Shown here: in pieces, positions 1 to 9,816 of the stretch
Layout: each line of letters starts with the position of its first letter
How positions within the stretch are numbered: position 1 is the first letter of the stretch
Source of the DNA: Dyadobacter sandarakinus
Lineage (GTDB): Bacteria > Bacteroidota > Bacteroidia > Cytophagales > Spirosomataceae
NCBI RefSeq assembly: GCF_016894445.1
Contig: NZ_CP056775.1
Location: 2,668,001 to 2,732,000, forward strand
Direction of reading: 5' to 3'
DNA length: 64,000 bases
Notes under the pieces: model-generated
The model's input: only the letters and a program-made list of their open reading frames with translations
Databases searched by the model: none
Told to the model about the DNA's origin: nothing
Made by a program: the position numbers and the translations under genes

Positions 1-95
1 AACTAAAAATCAGCCTGGCGGACCCTGATCAATACCAGATCAGGTACCCGGGTTTATATCATACAATGAGCAGTTTTAAATCCGGATCCATCTAT

Positions 96-2462
96 ATGAA
101 AGCCAGGTTCAGCGTAGCAGTGGCATTATTGGTCATGCATTTGGCAGGTGCGCGCACAGCAGCACAGGATGTGTTAAAGTATGTTGATCCTGATATCGGT
201 ACAGCGCACAGCCGCTGGTTTTTTTACACGCCGGCGGCAGTCCCTTACGGCATGGCCAAACTTGCCCCGTCGACCAACGCGCATTACGGCAACCCTTCCG
301 GCTGGGAAGCTGTCGGGTATGATACGCGGCAAAATTCCATTGAGGGATTTGTGCATTTTCATGAATGGCAGATCGGCGGGGTGAGCTATATGCCCGCTAC
401 CGGCACTCTCAAAACCAGGCCCGGCGATCTGGAAGGTACCAATACGGGTTACCGGTCCCGGTTCGACAGGAAAAATCAGGTGGCACAGCCTGGCTACTAC
501 AAGGTACTGCTGGACGATTACCAGATCACCGCGGAGCTTACCGCCACCAAAAGGGTGGGCTTTCAGCGCTATACCTTTCCCGAAAGTAAGCAGGCGCATA
601 TCATCCTGGATATCGGCAACAAGCAGGGCGAAAGCGACATGGTAACGGATGCCGGTATCAAAATGCTCGACGATACGCACTTTGAAGGTTTTGTGATCAC
701 CTATCCCAGGTATGTAAAAACTTACGATCCCGAGGGAAAGGTCGCCATGTATTTTTATGGTGAAATCAGCAAAAAACCGGCCGATGTAAGTGCATTTACT
801 GCTGATCAGATCCAGGGACATCAGAAAAGCGCCACCGGCAAAGGTGCCGGGCTTGCGCTCCATTTCCAGACAAAAAACCAGGAAACGATTGAGGTGAAAA
901 CCGGCTTATCGTACACCTCCTGTGCCAATGCCAGGCAAAACTTTATGGCCGAAGCAAAAGGGCTGTCGTTTGACAAAGCAAAAACAGAGGCGCAAAAAAC
1001 CTGGCAGCAGCAGCTGGGCAAATTTGCTGTGGACGACCCGGATGAACCCAATAAAATCAAATTTTATACCGGGTTATACCATGCCCTACTGGGCCGGGGC
1101 ATCGCCAGCGATGTGAACGGTGCCTACCCGAAGCACGGTGGCCAGGTGGGGCAGCTGCCAAAGCAGAACGGCAGGCAAATGCCCTTTGAATTCATCAATA
1201 CAGATGCTATCTGGGGGGCTTTCTGGAACATTACGCAGCTATGGTCGCTATCGTACCCGGAATGGTACGGCAGCTTCGTAAACACACATTTACAGATATT
1301 CAGGGACAAAGGCTGGTTCGGCGACGGCATTGCCAATAGTGAATTTGTATCCGGCGTGGGGACCAATTTTGTGGGTCTTGCCATTGCGGGAGCCTACCAG
1401 GCAGGCATCCGCAACTATGATACAGCTCTGGCGTACCAAGCCGTAAAAGCCAACGAACTAAACTACCGGAACCGTCCTGCCGGCTCGGGCAAGCTGGACA
1501 TCAAAGCATTTCTTAAGCATGGCTTTGTGCCTTTTCCGGAAAACGCCGGGCAGGATTTCATAACTGATTCCCTTGGCTCCACCTTCGCAGGCTCCCATAC
1601 ACTGGAATACAGTTACAGTGCATTTGCTGCTGCACAAATGGCGAGCGCATTGGGCAAAACGGAAGATTATAATCAGTTTATCAAATTGTCGAACGGCTGG
1701 CGGGAGATCTTCAACCCGGAAAGCAAGCTGATGCACCCGAAGACCGCTGCCGGCATTTTTATACCAAAATTTGATCCGTACCAGCCCTGGCGGGGTTTTC
1801 AGGAAGGGAATGCAGTGCAATATACTTTTTATGTACCGCACAACCCGGCCGGACTCATCGGAGCGATCGGCAGGGACAGTTTCAACAGCAGGCTGGACAG
1901 TATTTTCACGGTATCGGAAAAACTTGGTTTCGGCGGAGGCAAAACGATCGACGCATTTGCAGGCATCAACTCCATTTACAATCATGGCAACCAGCCCAAC
2001 CTGCACACAAGCTGGCTGTTCAACTTTTCGGGGAAGCCCTGGCTCACGCAGAAATGGACGCGCATGATCGGCAACGATTTTTATGGTACCGAACCCATTC
2101 ACGGATATGGTTACGGCCAGGACGAAGACCAGGGACAGCTTGGGTCCGGGTATGTGCTGAATTCGCTCGGCTTGTTTGATGTAAAAGGCTTTACGGATCT
2201 CCGGCCGGTTGTTGAATTGGGCAGTCCTTTATTTAAACAGGTCACCATCACATTGGGTAATGGAAAAACGCTGGTTATTGAAACCAAAAATAACGCGAAG
2301 GACCATGTGTATGTCCAGTCTGCCAGCTTCAACGGAGCTCCGCTTGATAACTGCTGGCTGTACCGCGACGAGCTGATGCGGGGCGGCAAACTTACGTTTG
2401 TGATGGGTGCACAACCCAATATAAATTGGGGTACAAAAACGCCGCCGCCCTCCGCACAATAA
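96..2462 (+). CDS. GH92 family glycosidase, divergent (alpha-mannosidase-like)
   Basis: A 788-residue secreted protein of glycoside hydrolase family 92, calcium-dependent inverting exo-alpha-mannosidases that trim N-glycans. An ATG at 66 is in frame, but the ATG at 96 directly opens a signal peptide (MKARFSVAVALLVMHLAGA), so 96 is chosen. The frame has no stop back to base 3, but nothing there looks like a fused domain. Visible family features are the N-terminal beta-sandwich followed by the helical barrel, EGNAVQYTFYVPH (the segment carrying the probable acid Glu) and GQDEDQGQLGSGYVL. The usual HxNEPxHH motif reads HGNQPNLHT here (about residues 630-637), so the Glu of NEP is Gln and the second His is Thr. 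It converges on the FtsX permease at 2496 with 33 bases between. GH92 membership is secure; specificity and even activity are open. Confidence 0.9.
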   Translation: MKARFSVAVALLVMHLAGARTAAQDVLKYVDPDIGTAHSRWFFYTPAAVPYGMAKLAPSTNAHYGNPSGWEAVGYDTRQNSIEGFVHFHEWQIGGVSYMPATGTLKTRPGDLEGTNTGYRSRFDRKNQVAQPGYYKVLLDDYQITAELTATKRVGFQRYTFPESKQAHIILDIGNKQGESDMVTDAGIKMLDDTHFEGFVITYPRYVKTYDPEGKVAMYFYGEISKKPADVSAFTADQIQGHQKSATGKGAGLALHFQTKNQETIEVKTGLSYTSCANARQNFMAEAKGLSFDKAKTEAQKTWQQQLGKFAVDDPDEPNKIKFYTGLYHALLGRGIASDVNGAYPKHGGQVGQLPKQNGRQMPFEFINTDAIWGAFWNITQLWSLSYPEWYGSFVNTHLQIFRDKGWFGDGIANSEFVSGVGTNFVGLAIAGAYQAGIRNYDTALAYQAVKANELNYRNRPAGSGKLDIKAFLKHGFVPFPENAGQDFITDSLGSTFAGSHTLEYSYSAFAAAQMASALGKTEDYNQFIKLSNGWREIFNPESKLMHPKTAAGIFIPKFDPYQPWRGFQEGNAVQYTFYVPHNPAGLIGAIGRDSFNSRLDSIFTVSEKLGFGGGKTIDAFAGINSIYNHGNQPNLHTSWLFNFSGKPWLTQKWTRMIGNDFYGTEPIHGYGYGQDEDQGQLGSGYVLNSLGLFDVKGFTDLRPVVELGSPLFKQVTITLGNGKTLVIETKNNAKDHVYVQSASFNGAPLDNCWLYRDELMRGGKLTFVMGAQPNINWGTKTPPPSAQ

Positions 2463-2495
2463 CCGGCCGGAAAATGCCCGCCGGCAGATCAGCCC

Positions 2496-4901
2496 CTACT
2501 CGCTCCGCAGGGATTTTACGGGATTGGTCAGGGCCGCTTTCACGCTCTGGAAACTCACTGTAAGCAAGGCAACCATGACGGTCACCAGCAGCGCCAGCAG
2601 GAAAAAGACAGGACTAAGTTCAATTTTATATTCAAAATTCATCAGCCAGCCTTTCAAAACCCACCATGCAACCGGAGCCGCCAACAGGAATGCAATGCCG
2701 ATCAACTGCATGAACTCTTTATTGAAAAGCCATAAAATGCTGCGAACGCTTACGCCGAGTACCTTGCGCACTCCTACCTCCCTGGTCCGCTGCACCACCA
2801 TGAACAGAACAAGTCCGTACAAACCCATGCACCCGATCAGCAGTGCGACACCTGCATAAAAGTTGATCAGACTGCCCATGGTCTGTTCAGCCTGGTAAGC
2901 TTCCCTGATCTGGTCGTCTACAAATGCAGGTTCAAAAAAACTGTCCGCATAAACCTGGTTGTACGCTTTTTCGAGCTGTTTGAGTGCCCGGCTGTAATGG
3001 GTGGAGCGCAGTTGAATGTTGGCAGAATAGTATCCGCTCGCAAATGTGGTAAGGAATATGGGGCTGATCTGTTTTTTGAGATCCGACTGGTTATAATCTT
3101 TCAGAACACCGACAATCTCCAGCGGAGCAAAACCTCCTTTATACAGCAGCTTACCCAATATGCCCGAAGGTTGGGTAAAGCCCAGCCTTTTCATAAATGT
3201 TTCATTAATAAGTACTTCCCTCGCCGTATCGGATGGCTGCACATTGCGCCCCGCCAGTAGTTTCAGGTTATACAATCCGATGTAATCCGCATCGATCCAG
3301 GTTTGCTGCGGGGTATAGGGTTCTTCCTGTAAACGCGTATCAAACCGCACAACCGTTTGGCTCGTCCAGCCTGACTGGGGCGGACCGCCCATGGAGTAAC
3401 TGAGCTGGCCTACATCCGGCAGCGCCATCGCCAGATTACGAAATGTCGCCATTTTACCAATATCCTGAGCAGGCAGGTTCGGCAGGCTCACGGTTACAAT
3501 GGCTTCTTTACGGAAACCCAGATCTTTGGATTGAACGTAGCTGAGCTGATTGGCTACCACGATCAATCCGATAACGAGCATTTGTGAAATTGCAAATTGC
3601 ATGACCACCAGCCCGCGCCGGAGTGAAAAACCGCCCGCCTGCCGGGTAGTAAGCCGCCCCGCCAGTGCCACTACCGGGCGAAAACCAGCTACAATCAGTG
3701 CCGGGTATAATCCTGCCAGCAAAATCACCGATATGGTAAGCAGTACCAGCCATCCTGCCACCGAGGGCGAGAAGTAAAAGGAAAAGCGGAAAGGTCCGTG
3801 CAGGTAGGTCTGCGCCATCGCCTGCCCATATTGGAACACGCCCATGGCCAGGACCACAGCCACCAGTACAATGAGTGCGGTTTCGCCCATGAACTGCCAG
3901 AAAAGCTGCGCCTTCGTACTTCCCAATACTTTGCGGACGCCAACTTCCCGTGCCCGGGTAAGTGCCTGTGCAGTGGCAAGGTTTACGAAATTGATACATG
4001 CCGTGCTGATCAGTAAAATACCGATTAAACCCAGTGAAAGCAACAAACTCGGGCTTACCCCTCCATACTCGGGCGATAAATGCATTTTACCAAAAGAAAC
4101 AGCCGGATAAGAGGTCACCCCGACCTTTTTAGGATTGTATTTTTTGACAAATGAAGGTAGCTGCCGCTGCCAGTCGAGAGCAGTAAAGCGGTCGCTGAAC
4201 AAGGCGAAGCAATGCGTACTGCCATTGGTATTATCAAAAGGTTCGTCTTCCGGGCGAACATTGAGCTGCTCCCTGAGCGATCCCCAGGAAACCATGATGG
4301 GATAAGCTAAATCGGTGTTCTCCCGGTAATCTGCAAATACACCCACCACGCGGGCCGTGATGCGGGCATCCAGCCGTACCACCCGGTTAATGACGTTGGT
4401 TGTGGTGCCAAAACATTTGCGCGCCATTTCAGCACTCATCACTACGGTACCCGGCTGACTGAGCGCATCCGGTCCCCCGGCGAGCCATGTGTAGTCGAAA
4501 ATGCGGAAATAGGCAGGTTCCACAAATGCACCCTTACTGTTTTTATTCTTGATTTTCCGGGCAGCTCTTTTCCCGTCAGGTACTGAAATCATCGGCGAAT
4601 ACCACTCATCCAGCATTGCCACACTTTCCAGTTCAGGGTTGTCATTCCTGACCGCCTGCCCGAATGCGTAGGGAATACCCTGCATCCTGAACTCGTTAGC
4701 CGGGGATTTAAACAAGGACGTGAACTGATAAATGCGGTCGTAATTGCGGTGGTGACGATCCGCCTGGTAGTGGAACCGGACCAGTGCGAAAATGAGCAGC
4801 GCACAGCCGATACCCAGTGACAACCCGCTGATATTGATGAATGCATACGCCTGGTTTTTGCGCAGGTTCCGCCAGGCGATCTTGAAGTAGTTAAAAAGCA
4901 T
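2496..4901 (-). CDS. FtsX/MacB-like ABC transporter permease
   Basis: An 801-residue inner-membrane protein with two MacB-like periplasmic domains and two FtsX blocks, giving about eight membrane segments. It opens with the phylum-typical NYFKIAWRNLRKNQAYAFIN segment, and each FtsX block contains the cytoplasmic REVGVRKVLG motif (about residues 320 and 710) that contacts an ATPase. No ATP-binding subunit is encoded nearby, so it must use one encoded elsewhere. Members of this family export small molecules or peptides or act in envelope signalling; the substrate cannot be read from sequence. It is the last gene of the minus-strand run, 142 bases after the VCBS lipoprotein, and may be a separate unit. 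Confidence 0.88.
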   Translation of the reverse strand: MLFNYFKIAWRNLRKNQAYAFINISGLSLGIGCALLIFALVRFHYQADRHHRNYDRIYQFTSLFKSPANEFRMQGIPYAFGQAVRNDNPELESVAMLDEWYSPMISVPDGKRAARKIKNKNSKGAFVEPAYFRIFDYTWLAGGPDALSQPGTVVMSAEMARKCFGTTTNVINRVVRLDARITARVVGVFADYRENTDLAYPIMVSWGSLREQLNVRPEDEPFDNTNGSTHCFALFSDRFTALDWQRQLPSFVKKYNPKKVGVTSYPAVSFGKMHLSPEYGGVSPSLLLSLGLIGILLISTACINFVNLATAQALTRAREVGVRKVLGSTKAQLFWQFMGETALIVLVAVVLAMGVFQYGQAMAQTYLHGPFRFSFYFSPSVAGWLVLLTISVILLAGLYPALIVAGFRPVVALAGRLTTRQAGGFSLRRGLVVMQFAISQMLVIGLIVVANQLSYVQSKDLGFRKEAIVTVSLPNLPAQDIGKMATFRNLAMALPDVGQLSYSMGGPPQSGWTSQTVVRFDTRLQEEPYTPQQTWIDADYIGLYNLKLLAGRNVQPSDTAREVLINETFMKRLGFTQPSGILGKLLYKGGFAPLEIVGVLKDYNQSDLKKQISPIFLTTFASGYYSANIQLRSTHYSRALKQLEKAYNQVYADSFFEPAFVDDQIREAYQAEQTMGSLINFYAGVALLIGCMGLYGLVLFMVVQRTREVGVRKVLGVSVRSILWLFNKEFMQLIGIAFLLAAPVAWWVLKGWLMNFEYKIELSPVFFLLALLVTVMVALLTVSFQSVKAALTNPVKSLRSE

Positions 4902-5043
4902 AATGCTGAATCGTGGTATAGCGGACCAGGCCCGGTGAAACTTTTCCTGCCCTGTTTATTTAATTACCATACCATGACCTGAAAACGCGTTATTCCGGCA
5001 ACAACACGGCATTTTGCGCTGGCGGCTGTGCGAATACGGACGA

Positions 5044-8000
5044 TCAATGTCCGGTAATGCGCTCCTGAAATTTACCTGCCGGTTGCACCCGGAACCCCTC
5101 CGGAACCTCATAGAACCTGGATGACTGCGAAAGGTAGCCCGAACCATCATACAGCTCTACTTTCCGCCGCCTTCCTTTTCCGACGAGCATTACTTTGTTC
5201 TCCATTCTTCCTGTTTTTACCAATTCAGGTTTCCGGCCCCCCTGGCGGACATATACTTCCAGCTTTCCCCCATTGGCTGCACCTATGAGGAACACATTGC
5301 CTTTTGGCCCGAGGAGTTCGGCCAGTGACCGCCCGTCGCCACGTAGTGCCAGGCCACTGGAAGCGGATGGTACGGGAGCAAAGTTTCCCCTGCCATCCCC
5401 TTTTAAACACAACCCCTGCATGGCATCATACCGCCCGATGGATGCATCCGGCGCGTAGGAATTTCCGGAAAGGATCAAATCCAGATTACCGTCGTCGTCG
5501 ATGTCCCGGACAACAATGCCGTGTACCGGGGCAAACTGTGCCTGCACGGGCAAAGGCCGCAGCCTGAACTTGCCTTTACCGAGATTTTCCAGGTACGAAG
5601 ACTGGAAACAGCTGCTTTTCAGCACGGCTGCCTTGTGCAGTAATTCCGGCGAAACGACGTCCTGCACGGTAGCTTTTGCATAGTCGTCGTACAAAAAAAA
5701 CTTTTTCCCGATCCTCGGCATCTGGCGTAACAATGCATCCCGCGAGGGCCAGGGATAATTTTTACCCTGTATGTACCACGACAGCAGCGACTGATGCAGG
5801 CCGCTCCCATCCAGGTTGCCGCTGTGCATGGTCAGTGGTTCCTGAGCCGAAGCCTGGAAGGGCGTATTGGTGCCCAGGTTACCAAGTATGTAGTCGGTAT
5901 CGCCATCATTGTCCATATCTGCCCCTGCCATGCTGTTCCACCAGCCGGAAGTTTCTCCGAGACCGGCCGATCGGGTTACATTCACGAGCTTTCCGCCTTT
6001 GTTTTTAAAAAAAGTCACAGGCACCCACTCGCCTGCCACCAGCAGGTCTGTGCGACCGTCATCATCAAAATCCGTCCACAGGGCGGAGGTAACCATACCG
6101 ATGTGCCGAAGTTCGCCGCAGACCTGTGCAGTGACGTCCGTAAACTTTCCACTATCATTCCGGAGCACGTAGCTTTCGGGTGCCGAGGGGTATTGTCCCG
6201 GCACGATCCGGCCACCTACAAAAAGGTCGGGATCACCATCCTGATCAAAGTCAGCAGCAGTAACGCAGGATTTGCTTGCGCGCATGAGCGGCAGGGCAAG
6301 GGTGTCTCTGGTAAACCGTCCTGTACCATCATTGATATAAAGCCTGTCCTGGTAAAGCGCTGTGCCCGCTTCGAATTCATCACCGCCGCTCGCCATGTAC
6401 AGGTCGTTATCACCATCACCATCCGCATCAAAAAGCAGGATACCGGCATCCTCATGTTCTTTATCAGCCCCAAACACCTGCCGGACAAACCGTCCGTTTG
6501 CCTGCTGCAAAAAGTACGTTGCCGGCAAACCCGCTGCTCCTCCCATGAAAAGGTCGTCCAAACCGTTGCCATCGATATCGCCCACTGCCATCGAAGGCCC
6601 GATCGTTGAATAGGTTTGCGGCATCAGCAGCTGCGTGGCTACATCGGCGTATTTGTTTTCTGCATGTGTATAATCCAGGCCGTATGCGTGGGAGACCTCT
6701 GTGAAAACAGGGTTATCTTGTTTTAAAACCGGCCGCTTTGTATGGGCATTCTTGTAATCCAGAACCAGCCTCTGATTGGCAGCAACACCTGTCAGCTGCT
6801 GGATTTGACCATCGGGCCACCGGACTTCCAGGGTGTCGACCCTGCCGGCACGGCCCAGGCCAAAGTGGATCGTATTGCCGACGGTAGACTGAAACCCGCG
6901 ATACAGGGTATGCTCATAAACCTGTATTTGCCCGTGGTAGCGGAGCGTCACCTTTGTACCAAGCCCGAGGCGGTTGGGCTTGTCGCCATTCAGTGAAAGT
7001 TGCAGCCAGTTGTTTTTGCCAACTTTCTGCGATTCGTTTTTATAGATAAATGCTTTTTCATTGACATTGTTTACCACCAGATCCAGGTCACCGTCATTGT
7101 CCAGGTCGGCATAGGATGCACCATTGGAAAAGGAAAGCTGGCTGATCCCCCAATCTTTTGCGTGCGTAAACGTAAGATCGCCGTTATTGCGGAAAACATA
7201 GTTGGGCACTTTCACACCTTTAAGCTCCTGCATCATGCGCAGCAGCTTTGCATTGGCCTCGTTCTTTTCTTCGAACATGGTCGTCTGCTGGCTGTATTTG
7301 ATAAAATCCTTGTCGGTCATGTCTTTCAGATGCCCGTTGCTGATAAAAAGGTCGCGGTACCCGTCATTGTCGAAATCCGCAAACAGAGGGCCCCAGCTCC
7401 AATCGGTTTTGTCGATACCGGCCAGCTGGCCAATTTCACTGAAATGCCCGCTGCCGTTGTTCAGTTGAAGGGTATTGCGCATATACTGCGGCTGATAGCC
7501 CATTTGCAGCATGAAATCAAACTTTTCATTGGACATACCGGCAGCCATGATCTTCTGGCGGTAGTTGTCTTCGGGCAGCATATCGAGTACCACCACATCC
7601 TGAAAACCATCGTTGTTATAATCGGCCACGTCCACGCCCATGGCATTGTAGCTCTGGTGTTTCATGTATTCGCCGATGCGGTTAGTGAAAGTACCGTCGT
7701 GGTTGTTGATGTATAAAAGATCATTGCTCAGGAAATCATTGGCCACGTAGATATCGGGCCAGTTGTCCCCGTTCAGATCATTGACCGCTACGCCCAGCCC
7801 ATAACCTTCGAACAGAATGCCCGCCTGTGCCGAAACATTTTTGAAAACCGGGTGACCGTCCACTCCGGTACCTTCATTCAGGAACAGCTTGTCGGTATTG
7901 GCAGCCTCTCCGTGCGTCCGTACAGGCATGAGGTTGTTCACTGCCCGGGGTGAATGATCGTGGGAGAGCAGGTACACGTCCAAATCCCCATCCTGATCAT

Positions 8001-8526
8001 AATCCAGGAAAGCGGCCTGGGTGGTATAGCCCGTATCGGCCAGCCCGTAAGCCTCCGCTGATTCTTTAAATGTATTATTTCCCTTGTTGATAAAAAGCAG
8101 GTTTGCACGTTGGGACGGATTCGGGCTGCCTGCCTTGCTGACGTAGATATCGAGCCACCCGTCGGCATTCAGGTCAACCATCGACACACCCGTGCACCAG
8201 CCGGTGGTAGTAAGCCCCGCCTGCGCGGTAATATCTTCAAACTGCATATTTCCCTTGTTGAGGTACAGTCTGGAAGAAACCATATTCCCTGAAAAGAAAA
8301 TATCCGTCAGCCCGTCGTTGTTAATGTCCCCCAGTCCCACGCCGCCGCCGTTATAGAAATACATATATTTCAGAATATTGAGCGAGTCGGTCTGACGGAT
8401 TTCATTGGAAAATGCAATGCCTGTTTCCTGCGCTGGCAACAAGGTAAAGAGTGCCTCGGGCGCCTTCTTTTTACAGCCGCACAAAATGACCAACAGCCAC
8501 ACGAACCTCAGGGAAACGCTTTGCAT
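5044..8526 (-). CDS. VCBS/FG-GAP repeat lipoprotein with ASPIC/UnbV domain
   Basis: A 1160-residue predicted lipoprotein. The longest frame begins at a TTG (8538); the ATG at 8526 opens a clean lipoprotein signal, MQSVSLRFVWLLVILCGC, with lipobox LCGC, so that start is used. Many FG-GAP/VCBS beta-propeller blades follow, with calcium-binding patterns such as DINNDGLTD, DYDQDGDLDVY and DFDNDGYRD. An ASPIC/UnbV domain lies near residues 505-580 (LEVRWPDGQIQQL), and a second propeller fills the C-terminal half. Proteins of this type are common in Bacteroidota polysaccharide loci and are probably exposed glycan- or protein-binding scaffolds; no enzyme activity is established. It is 21 bases downstream of the MFS gene, so probably co-transcribed with the locus. 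Confidence 0.88.
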   Translation of the reverse strand: MQSVSLRFVWLLVILCGCKKKAPEALFTLLPAQETGIAFSNEIRQTDSLNILKYMYFYNGGGVGLGDINNDGLTDIFFSGNMVSSRLYLNKGNMQFEDITAQAGLTTTGWCTGVSMVDLNADGWLDIYVSKAGSPNPSQRANLLFINKGNNTFKESAEAYGLADTGYTTQAAFLDYDQDGDLDVYLLSHDHSPRAVNNLMPVRTHGEAANTDKLFLNEGTGVDGHPVFKNVSAQAGILFEGYGLGVAVNDLNGDNWPDIYVANDFLSNDLLYINNHDGTFTNRIGEYMKHQSYNAMGVDVADYNNDGFQDVVVLDMLPEDNYRQKIMAAGMSNEKFDFMLQMGYQPQYMRNTLQLNNGSGHFSEIGQLAGIDKTDWSWGPLFADFDNDGYRDLFISNGHLKDMTDKDFIKYSQQTTMFEEKNEANAKLLRMMQELKGVKVPNYVFRNNGDLTFTHAKDWGISQLSFSNGASYADLDNDGDLDLVVNNVNEKAFIYKNESQKVGKNNWLQLSLNGDKPNRLGLGTKVTLRYHGQIQVYEHTLYRGFQSTVGNTIHFGLGRAGRVDTLEVRWPDGQIQQLTGVAANQRLVLDYKNAHTKRPVLKQDNPVFTEVSHAYGLDYTHAENKYADVATQLLMPQTYSTIGPSMAVGDIDGNGLDDLFMGGAAGLPATYFLQQANGRFVRQVFGADKEHEDAGILLFDADGDGDNDLYMASGGDEFEAGTALYQDRLYINDGTGRFTRDTLALPLMRASKSCVTAADFDQDGDPDLFVGGRIVPGQYPSAPESYVLRNDSGKFTDVTAQVCGELRHIGMVTSALWTDFDDDGRTDLLVAGEWVPVTFFKNKGGKLVNVTRSAGLGETSGWWNSMAGADMDNDGDTDYILGNLGTNTPFQASAQEPLTMHSGNLDGSGLHQSLLSWYIQGKNYPWPSRDALLRQMPRIGKKFFLYDDYAKATVQDVVSPELLHKAAVLKSSCFQSSYLENLGKGKFRLRPLPVQAQFAPVHGIVVRDIDDDGNLDLILSGNSYAPDASIGRYDAMQGLCLKGDGRGNFAPVPSASSGLALRGDGRSLAELLGPKGNVFLIGAANGGKLEVYVRQGGRKPELVKTGRMENKVMLVGKGRRRKVELYDGSGYLSQSSRFYEVPEGFRVQPAGKFQERITGH

Positions 8527-8559
8527 AGGAGTACTCAATGGTCAGGTATTTTATAAAAA

Positions 8560-9810
8560 TCAGGAAAGCTGCTCTTCCATTTCTTCCAGCGGAACACCTT
8601 TGGTTTCGGGCATCAGCCAGGCTACAAAAAGGAGCTGTAACACCATCAGGAATGCAAATCCGCCAAAAATAGCCCAACCGGGAAATTGATGGATGAGCAC
8701 GGTTCCCAGCAGCGTGATCATACCCGCAAATACATTGAGCATTCCCGAACCCCAGGCCTGCCCGAATGCACGTACCCTGGCCGGGAAGATTTCGGCAATA
8801 AACACCCAGATCACAGCCCCCTGCCCGATGGCATGCGAGAAAATAAAGCCCAGCATAAACAACAGCACAAACCCCGCCGGCCAGTTTGCGAACATACCGA
8901 GCGCGATCATCGATAAGCTCAGAATATACCCGGCCGATCCCACAAACATGAGCCGCCTGCGCCCCACCCGGTCAATAAAATACATGCCCGCGAAGGTAGC
9001 CAGCAAGTTCACTACCCCGATGGACACGCCGCCGAGCAGGGATTGAGACATGTCCAGCCCGGCCTGCTTCAGAACCTGCGGACCATAGAACAAAACAAAG
9101 CTGATGCCCGAAAATTGGTTAAAAAAAACCATCAGGAGCGTGACCAGCAGTATTTTAGAATATTTACCCGAAAACAAACCCGCATCGCCCGACCTGCTGC
9201 TTTGTGCTGAAACGACCTGCGTGCGCATTTGCCAGCGGGGACTTTCGGGAATGCTGAAAGCAAGCAGCAGATAGAGCAGTGCTATCACGCCTGTGGCACC
9301 GGCCATCAGGCGCCAGTTGCCCGGACCGCCTGCACCCGCAAGAAGGTAATTGGAAATATAGGCCAGCAGAATGCCCGCAACCAGCTGGGTCTGGAAAAGC
9401 ATACCGAGCTTGCCGCGGTCCCTGGCATCGCTGACCTCAGCAATGTAAGTGGGCGCCGCAATGGAGCCGATGCCCGAAGCCATACCGCCCAGAAAGCGAA
9501 AAGCCGAAAACATATATGGCGAAACCGACAGCGCACTCCCGGCAGAAGCGACAATAAACAGCCCGCCGGCCAGCAGCAAGGCCGCTTTCCTGCCCCAGCG
9601 CTCGGTGGGGTACCCTCCTGCCAGCGCGCCTGCGATAGATCCCCAGAGCGCAATGGAAACAATGAATGCACCGTGAAACCAGTCGGAAGTATTCCAGAGT
9701 TGCCGCACGGAGAGGTTGATACCCGATATAACAATGGAGTCAAAACCGGAGAGAAAGCCGGTCAGCGACACGATCATCACGCAGCGAAAAACCCGATCTC
9801 CTTTTGCCAT
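8560..9810 (-). CDS. Sugar-porter MFS transporter
   Basis: A 416-residue, twelve-helix inner-membrane permease of the sugar porter family. Signatures are GFDSIVISGIN in helix 1, ERWGRK between helices 2 and 3, PESPRW after helix 6, DRVGRRR between helices 8 and 9 and PETKGVPLEE at the C-terminus. The central cytoplasmic loop is short, which explains a length slightly below the usual 440-480 residues. The first in-frame start is a TTG at 9816; the ATG at 9810 is preferred and lies 6 bases after the LacI stop. It most likely carries the monosaccharide released by the neighbouring mannosidases into the cytoplasm; the actual sugar is inferred from context only. Confidence 0.88.
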   Translation of the reverse strand: MAKGDRVFRCVMIVSLTGFLSGFDSIVISGINLSVRQLWNTSDWFHGAFIVSIALWGSIAGALAGGYPTERWGRKAALLLAGGLFIVASAGSALSVSPYMFSAFRFLGGMASGIGSIAAPTYIAEVSDARDRGKLGMLFQTQLVAGILLAYISNYLLAGAGGPGNWRLMAGATGVIALLYLLLAFSIPESPRWQMRTQVVSAQSSRSGDAGLFSGKYSKILLVTLLMVFFNQFSGISFVLFYGPQVLKQAGLDMSQSLLGGVSIGVVNLLATFAGMYFIDRVGRRRLMFVGSAGYILSLSMIALGMFANWPAGFVLLFMLGFIFSHAIGQGAVIWVFIAEIFPARVRAFGQAWGSGMLNVFAGMITLLGTVLIHQFPGWAIFGGFAFLMVLQLLFVAWLMPETKGVPLEEMEEQLS

Positions 9811-9816
9811 AAACAA

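Noticed and set aside
1..95. Upstream in-frame extension of the first GH92 gene
   Set aside because: The frame is open from base 3, but the signal peptide begins at 96 and the upstream codons show no domain; the window edge prevents a firmer statement.
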